Source: Ashinkailepas kermadecensis (lineage: Eukaryota > Arthropoda > Thecostraca > Neolepadidae). From it: DNA of 64,000 bases. The notes below the pieces were generated by a model. That model was not told the DNA's origin and did not search any database. It saw nothing but the letters and a program-made list of their open reading frames with translations. Where the stretch lies: NCBI GenBank assembly GCA_034440615.1, contig JAOTOM010004389.1:186001-250000 (forward strand). The letters run 5' to 3'. Of this stretch, positions 57,891 to 64,000 are shown one piece after another. The number at the start of each line of letters is the position of its first letter. Within the stretch, counting starts at the first letter, position 1. The position numbers were made by a program, and so were the translations under genes.

Positions 57891-59130
57891 ATCAGCCATA
57901 TCCCGTACCGAGTGTGCCGGCGTTAATGGATGCCGGTCGGCTGCCTCTGACACTGCCACTGAATGGACCTGCACAGCCCAGCGGCCGCTGCCGACAAGTA
58001 CTACCCACGGCCAATCACCGACAAAACCGCCGGATAATGCGCGCATCCACTCGCAAATGGAGCATTCAGCGTCAGATGTTCACGCGCTGATTTAGCCCCA
58101 TCCCCGACGCGTGACGTCATTTCACGCGGGCGTAATCGAACGAGCGCCATTTCCCTGTTCGCCAGCATGTCAGACATCTCTCGTCAGCAATTATGCTCAA
58201 AAGTGCTACGCTCGCCGGCGTTTGTGCTCAGACCCGTGGCAGAGGGTATCCCGATTCGGAGACGAAACTTCCCTCGCCAGACGAACGCCGAAGAACTGCT
58301 ACCTTCTCGCAGAACTGCTACCTACCGCTTCCGGCCGCCTCTTCACTCCTCTTGAACTTGAGAAATTATGCGCTCGGATAAATTTCGACTTCCATCCATT
58401 TCCGGCACTCACAGTTCACCAAATTATGACTGTGAAAATAAAAGCTGTTTCATAAGAATAGACTTCACACGACTGAACATGTGATCGATGCGGATGGTTT
58501 CACGAGAAGGTCGACCACCACACATGGAGGATAATCAACAGAAGAAGAGAAATAACACACCCGTCTGCACGTCATCACAGTCCGCGACGGCATCATTTCG
58601 TTCCAAATATGGCAGCAAATAGGAGCTGTCTGGGCGGCGCGAGACAGGCGACACCACCTCGGAGCCATTACCTTAATGAGCAAACTTGTTAGGCTGGCGG
58701 GGAAATGTAGCCCGAGCCGCAGTGACCGCCGGCTCGAATGTTTCTTCTGAAGGCAACGAGCGATGTTTCTCTTCACATACACAATGTATTCTCTAGATCA
58801 ACTGAAATCATACCATGACTGGTTCTTCACGAATGATGGATGAGGATGAATGGCTATTTTATCTGACTTGACGATCTGGAGAAAATCCATTTCACTGCTA
58901 TATAAATATATAATGCATGATAACAAACTGACGTTATCCGTCGATTGGACTAGGACAAGTCACCTGCGCCTGGGAATATGCAAGCTAAGTATAAAGACGC
59001 CGTAAGACCTTTCCTTCTTATCCAATGAGGAGGCGAAGAAATAGGAACGGCAATCTAAATTACTGCAGCTGAAACAAATAACCTCCGTTCATGTGAAATG
59101 ATCTAACCTTGGTTACTACTGATGGAAGAA
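57891..59130. other. No recognised gene; possible poly(A) signal
   Basis: An AATAAA lies at about 58436-58441, after a GC-richer stretch. The only open frames (up to 114 codons) lack motifs. Confidence 0.35.
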
Positions 59131-59133
59131 GTA

Positions 59134-59328
59134 CCTTGGGTTCTTTTACGACACATTCAATTATCAGGTGATACAGCATCGCCGACCTCTCACCCCGATT
59201 GGTCTCGAATGGTCCCGGTAATCCCGCCATTTGTGAATTTGCGACGCATGAGCTTACGATGAGCTTGAGCTTACGATGAGCTTACGATCAAAAGTCCAAC
59301 GCCCCACCGGCTGAGCTACCGCGACTCC
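59134..59328 (-). mobile_element. tRNA-Lys-like SINE sharing its body with the Val-like SINE
   Basis: On the minus strand the 5' end GGAGTCGCGGTAGCTCAGCC carries an A box TAGCTCAGCCGG and an anticodon-arm sequence TTGGACTTTTGATC that fits tRNA-Lys(TTT). A triplicated GTAAGCTCATC stretch replaces the variable region. The body then reads 'GAGACCAATCGGGGTGAGAG' and GGCGATGCTGTAT, ending TGTCGTAAAAGAACCCAAGG, matching the Val-headed SINE body and tail except for the last bases. No TSD was fixed. Confidence 0.85.
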
Positions 59329-59347
59329 ATATACAGATATGGTGATA

Positions 59348-59357
59348 TATATATATA

Positions 59358-59434
<77 letters not shown>

Positions 59435-59500
59435 TGTGTGTGTGTGTGCGTGTGCGTGTCCGTGTTGTGTGCGTGTTGTGTGCGTGTGTGTGTGCGTTAA
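59348..59500. repeat. (AT)n-(GT)n compound microsatellite
   Basis: Short AT run, then a long GT run with GC and CC interruptions near the right end. Confidence 0.97.
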
Positions 59501-59591
59501 TATATGTCCGCCACAACCGGAGTATGCAATCGTGCGAGGCCACCAGGGTGAGTGCAACACAACGTAACAATAACTTATCATTAGGATTAAA

Positions 59592-59723
59592 TTGGATACG
59601 GCGTGAAGTACTGCACTACCTGGGCACTCCGTATTCTGGTGTCACGCCGTCTACAAATTGGATACGGCGTGAAGTATTGCACTACCTGGGCACTCCGTAT
59701 TCTGGTGTCACGCCGTCTACAAA
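59592..59723. repeat. 66-bp tandem duplication
   Basis: Two almost identical units (TTGGATACGGCGTGAAGTA...). Each unit also contains an inverted ACGGCGTGA/TCACGCCGT pair. Confidence 0.95.
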
Positions 59724-59864
59724 TACATCACAATATGGCCATTAGCAGCAGCTAACAGCACACGTAAGGAGTCGTTCTACAGTGACAGAGAGTGAACCCT
59801 GGCGACCATAGTGCTGGCACCAACCAGTGACGCGATTCAAAGGGTAAGTGACACTAACTGAGTC

Positions 59865-60346
59865 AGGTGCGTACCTAGGATTTGTGCCAGGGGGGGGGGG
59901 GGCAAAGGATTTGGAGGGGGCCCACCTACCCCAATTTTGTAAAAAGTCCCCGGATTTCGACCACTATATTTTTCAAAGGGCCCATTTTTCTTTTTTCAAA
60001 AATAATTGGTGACCAACTTGGTTGTCCAGTAGAGGGGGCCCAATCTACCACTGTCCTTTCTGAGTCACCGAATTTCACCCCTAACTCTCACATTGGCGTG
60101 CCTAGGATTTTGCAGGTCAGGGATAAATGGATCTGAAGGAGGCCCAACCTACCACCGTTTCTAAGTCACCAAATGTCCACCTCTCCTTCCCTTCAAAGGT
60201 GATTTTTAATGAATATAATCAAACAATTGATTCACAGCATGACATTTAGAGGGAATCCACCTACGAGATACCAAGTAAAAAACTTCGCGTGATGTAACCC
60301 TTATGCCCATGGACTTACAAATACAACTGCCAAATTTTCTCAAGCA
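59865..60346. repeat. Head module of the ~30-bp-array repeat family, copy 2
   Basis: Starts with 'GGTGCGTACCTAGGATTTGT' and a G12 run. Collinear with 39725-39990 (GGATTTGGAGGGGGCCCACC; ATTTCGACCACTA; GACCAACTTGGTTGTCC). A second partial start (GCGTGCCTAGGATTTTGC) lies at 60093. Non-coding. Confidence 0.8.
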
Positions 60347-61410
60347 CTTAAATATAAGAGTATGGCCCCTAGTTTGGCCTCCGGGCAAGACATCTGACAA
60401 CAATTGAGACAACTCACTTTACCCCGAAGGACGCATATGACGGCGGCCTCGTCGCATAAATTCATCCACGACGTCGACGTCCAACGATTTTATTTCAGCC
60501 GATGCCACCCTTCAGAGCAGAAAGGCCCTTCGGATGATTGTCTTTTGGATATGTTCTGAATTTTCCGGTACTCGGGTCAATTAGATCGAGGCTCGGTGTG
60601 ATTTTTGGCGGTGGAGTTCTAGTTTTAAAGACCTCCGCGCAATATTTTTGGGCCCCGCCGAATTTTGGTGGGCCCCAGTGGTATTTTCAGAGACCAATCC
60701 CACTTTTTGGAACACGCAGCGTCATTCTTAGGGGCCCCGCAACGGTTTTTTGAGCCCCCAGTGTGATTTTCAGGGGCCTTGGTGCGATTTTGTCGGCCCA
60801 AGCGTAATTTTAGGGCCCGTCCGCGACTTTTTGGTCCCCAAGCGTCGTTTTCATGGGCACCTGTGCGGCTTTTTGGGGCCCCCAATGTTATTTTTAGGGA
60901 CCCGTGCGATGTTTTTGGACCCCCACGTCGTTTTCAGAGGCCCCTACGCGGATTTTTTGGCCCAAATTTGATTTTCAGGGTCCTTGGTGGGGGGCAGCGT
61001 CATTCTTAGGGCCTTGCGCGACTTTTTGGGGCCCCCGACGTCGTTTGCAGGGGCCCCTGTGCGGTTTTTTGGGGGCCCAATGTCATTTTTAGGGGCCCCG
61101 TGTTATTTTTGGGGCCACCAGCGTCATTTCCCGTGGCCCCTGTGCGACTTTGTGTGGCCCAATGTGATTTGTAGGGCCCCACTGCGATTTTTGGGCCCTA
61201 ATGTGATTTTTAAGGGCCTTGGTGTGATTTTGGGAGTCCCAGCGTCATTTTCAGAGCCCCCTGTTCGAATTTTGTTGGCCCCCAATGTGATCTTCAGGGG
61301 TCCAGTGCAATTTTTTGGGCCGCCAGCTGGATTTCTAGGGCACCTGCCGCAATTTTTCCGAACCCCGGCGCGATTCTTTGGGCCCCACAACGTCTCAGGG
61401 GGTGGGGGCA
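60347..61410 (+). repeat. 1.06-kb duplicated segment, copy 1, with degenerate ~30-bp array
   Basis: Near-identical to 62940-64000 at an offset of about 2593 bp; about ten single-base or 1-bp length differences were noticed. The first ~200 bp is single-copy-like. From 60590 it is an array of ~30-bp units such as GGGGCCCC-(N)-GTGTGATTTTCA. The frame gives NVIFRGP-like decapeptides (230-codon ORF 60984-61676), most likely from lack of stops rather than selection. Confidence 0.95.
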
Positions 61411-61553
61411 AGGCGCCCTTAGCCCCCCACCCCCTTCGGTACGCCACTGGACTGAGTTATGTGACATCGGATGTAGTTACTGGCACAAATACCGTATGCG
61501 GGGCTTTAACAAACGCAGATGCTTTGAAGGGTCACATACTAACCGCGCTGGTG

Positions 61554-61712
61554 GGGACGGGTAGTCTAGGGATAAGTTGCCCGTCTCACAATCGAAAGAT
61601 TGTGGGTTCGAGTCTCACCTGTCGCTACTCTTCACCCGCGGCCAGTTGGCGTGCGAGATTGGCGACGCTGTTGTGACTCAACGATCGAAGTGTCGTGAAG
61701 CCAATAACCAAC
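61554..61712 (+). mobile_element. tRNA-Val-like SINE, third copy, more diverged
   Basis: GGGACGGGTAGTCTAGGGATAA head, intact B box GGGTTCGAGTC, body GGCGTGCGAGATTGGCGACGCT and a TGTCGTGAAGCCAATAACC tail. More substitutions than the other two copies, so older. Confidence 0.93.
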
Positions 61713-62449
61713 AGAACTACTAAAAACTGGAATTGTCTTTAGAATTTTTCCGAACACAAAAACCAACACTAGTCGGTTAGATGGTTGATAGAGTTTGCGG
61801 GGGCATTGACCCCAAGGGGAATATAATGCGGTCATATTATTTATAGCCTTGCTTGTCAAAAGAAAATACTACACCCATATTATTGATGGCATTGCTTATC
61901 AGAGGAGCACACATTGCGCCCACATTACTGATAGGCTTGCTTATCATGGAACGCTCAGAAATGATGGTATCGAGTAAGCTTTTCATCCTGGTGCTTAGAT
62001 CATGTCTGACCCGATCTCTGAAAGAAGGTGAACAGTCTATCATTAGCTATAATTGGAGATTCATTGCACGACACGCCTTGGCGCGTCAGTGACATGTCGA
62101 CATCCATAGAGCTAAGTCTCGTCTGACAAGATTTGACTGCAGTGCAGCTACCATCGGCTCAAATGGGGCCGTCTCCCACAGCCTTCCGAGCCCCTTGCCT
62201 CAGTAATTCCTCAGCAATGGTCACCGCAGCTAACACATTGGAGGAGGCGCTGCCATAATGTGACCTGTCCTCCATTTCGTAACGTGTATATCGGCACGAT
62301 GCATGACCTACTGCCAGAGTTGCCGAACACGACAGGGCTTCGCGGTGGCTCATCTCTGCATAGCAGAGATGCTATGCAGAGTGTGTCAATGAACAGTGTG
62401 TCAATGAACAGCATAGCAGTGCAGTGGCGAACTCGCAATAGCGCGTGCA
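61713..62449. other. No recognised gene; 28-bp hairpin
   Basis: CTCTGCATAGC/GCTATGCAGAG arms at 62354-62381 and a direct duplication GTGTGTCAATGAACA at 62381-62410. Confidence 0.5.
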
Positions 62450-62940
62450 GTGGCCAATATGTGTACATGCGTGTGTGTATGTATGTGTGTATGTATGTGT
62501 ATGTATGTGTATGTAAGTGTATGTATGTGTATGTATGTGTATGTATGTGTATATGTATGTGTATATGTATGTGTGTATGTATGTATGTATGTATATGTGT
62601 ATGTATGTGCGTGTATGTGTGTGTGTGTGCGTGTGTGTGTGTGTGCGTGTGTGTGTATGTGGGTGCGTGTGTGTGTATGTGGGTGCGTGTGTGCGTGTGT
62701 GTGTGCGTGTGCGTGCGTGTATGTGCGTGTGCGTGCGTGTGTGTGTGTGCGTGTGCGTGCGTGTATGTGCGTGTGCGTGCGTGTGTGTATGTGCGTGTGT
62801 GTTCGTGTGAGTGTGCGTGTGTTCGTGCGTGTGTGCGTGTGCGTGCGCGTGCGTGCGTGTGTATGCGTGTGTGTGTGCGTATGTGTGTGTGTATGTGTGT
62901 GTGTGTATCTGTGTGTGTTCGTATGTATATGTGTATGTGC
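62450..62940. repeat. (GT/GTAT/GTGC)n microsatellite, about 490 bp
   Basis: Starts as GTATGT blocks, turns into GTGCGT blocks and ends with ATGTATATGTGTATGTG, exactly where the second 1.06-kb copy begins. ORFs up to 264 codons on both strands are artefacts. Confidence 0.98.
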
Positions 62941-64000
62941 TTAAATATAAGAGTATGGCCCCTAGTTTGGCCTCCGGGCAAGACATCTGACAACAATTGA
63001 GACAACTCACTTTACCCCGAAGGACGCATATGACGGCGGCCTCGTCGCATAAATTCATCCACGACGTCGACGTCCAACGATTTTATTTCAGCCGATGCCA
63101 CCCTTCAGAGCAGAAAGGCCCTTCGGATGATTGTCTTTTGGATATGTTCTGAATTTTCCGGTACTCGGGTCAATTAGATCGAGGCTCGGTGTGATTTTTG
63201 GCGGTGGAGTTCTAGTTTTAAAGACCTCCGCGCAATATTTTTGGGCCCCGCCGAATTTTTGTGGGCCCCAGTGGTATTTTCAGAGGCCAATCCCACTTTT
63301 TGGAACACGCAGCGTCATTCTTAGGGGCCCCGCAACGGTTTTTTGAGCCCCCAGTGTGATTTTCAGGGGCCTTGGTGCGATTTTGTCGGCCCAAGCGTAA
63401 TTTTAGGGCCCGTCCGCGACTTTTTGGTCCCCAAGCGTCGTTTTCATGAGCACCTGTGCGGCTTTTTGGGGCCCCCAATGTTATTTTTAGGGACCCGTGC
63501 GATGTTTTTGGACCTCCCACGTCGTTTTCAGAGGCCCCTACGCGGATTTTTGGCCCAAATTTGATTTTCAGGGTCCTTGGTGGGGGGGCAGCGTCATTCT
63601 TAGGGCCTTGCGCGACCTTTTTGGGGGCCCCGACGTCGTTTGCAGGGGCCCCTGTGCGGTTTTTTGGGGGCCCAATGTCATTTTTAGGGGCCCCGTGTTA
63701 TTTTTGGGGCCACCAGCGTCATTTCCCGTGGCCCCTGTGCGACTTTGTGTGGCCCAATGTGATTTGTAGGGCCCCACTGCGATTTTTGGGCCCTAATGTG
63801 ATTTTTAAGGGCCTTGGTGTGATTTTGGGAGTCCCAGCGTCATTTTCAGAGCCCCCTGTTCGAATTTTGTTGGCCCCCAATGTGATCTTCAGGGGTCCAG
63901 TGCAATTTTTGGGCCGCCAGCTGGATTTCTAGGGCACCTGCCGCAATTTTTCCGAACCCCGGCGCGATTCTTTGGGCCCCACAACGTCTCAGGGGGTGGG
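62940..64000 (+). repeat. 1.06-kb duplicated segment, copy 2 (runs off the window)
   Basis: From CTTAAATATAAGAGTATGGC to the last base it matches 60347-61410. Its left neighbour is the GT microsatellite instead of the head module, so the duplication has a sharp left breakpoint at 62940. The right breakpoint lies outside the window. Confidence 0.95.

Noticed and set aside
56996..58090. 364-codon ORF with GGPASGRRSGQRTEVRPAD repeats
   Set aside because: 19-bp array cycling through frames; flanking segments show no family resemblance.
60984..61676. 230-codon FRGPVRFFGP-type repeat protein
   Set aside because: The frame shifts between the two otherwise near-identical copies (60.3 and 62.9 kb) through 1-bp indels, so the peptide is not preserved.
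62211..63058. ORFs of 164-264 codons rich in Cys/Val or His/Thr
   Set aside because: Same artefact from the GT-type microsatellite.

Overview
The window looks like nuclear DNA from an invertebrate animal. It has long non-coding stretches, spliced-looking exons, many simple repeats, and decayed retroelements of animal type: CR1-like and RNase H-bearing LINEs, a Ty3/gypsy-like gag-pro, a Penelope-like GIY-YIG endonuclease and tRNA-derived SINEs. There are no bacterial operons, no rRNA and no CRISPR. The two believable host exons are GC-rich; one carries a long Thr/Val-rich tract and the other a BED zinc finger. I favour a marine arthropod or similar protostome, but the sequence alone does not fix the taxon.

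Layout. 1-2.9 kb: remains of a plus-strand LINE (linker/RT start, then RNase H and C-terminal Cys/His tail). 4.3-6.2 kb: minus-strand gypsy-like gag-protease remnant. 7.1-12.9 kb: a cluster of minisatellites around a GC-rich exon (8576-9405). 13.6-15.5 kb: AT/GT microsatellite, an ACCGAGGAC-rich repeat and a 250-bp foldback MITE. 17.9-18.9, 33.8-34.9 and 35.7-36.7 kb: three TTAA-flanked non-autonomous transposons of about 1 kb, rich in AGGTCA half-sites. 20.9-26.9 kb: a LINE graveyard, including an element whose RT core is deleted. 26.9-29.8 kb: a degenerate GGGGCCTCC array. 35.2-35.7 kb: Penelope-like GIY-YIG fragment. 39.7-42.1 kb and 59.9-64 kb: a dispersed family that ends in degenerate ~30-bp arrays, present as a near-identical 1.06-kb pair at 60.3 and 62.9 kb. 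42.9-46.1 kb: a satellite of ~300-bp monomers with a four-monomer higher-order repeat. 49.9-54.6 kb: minisatellites around a BED-finger exon (minus, 51843-52189), with five perfect TGACGTCA sites just past its stop. 57.1-57.9 kb: further arrays. SINEs lie at 40.2, 47.8, 54.3, 59.1 and 61.6 kb.

No pathway can be reconstructed: nearly everything recognisable is mobile or tandemly repeated. The most novel-looking signals are (i) TTAA transposons loaded with everted AGGTCA pairs, (ii) SINEs that share one body but carry Val-like or Lys-like tRNA heads, (iii) higher-order structure in a 300-bp satellite and in a 55-bp intronic minisatellite, (iv) a 22-bp repeat built around TGACGTCA, and (v) a CR1-like LINE whose endonuclease is fused directly to the end of its RT. 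All matches were made by eye; no database search was possible.
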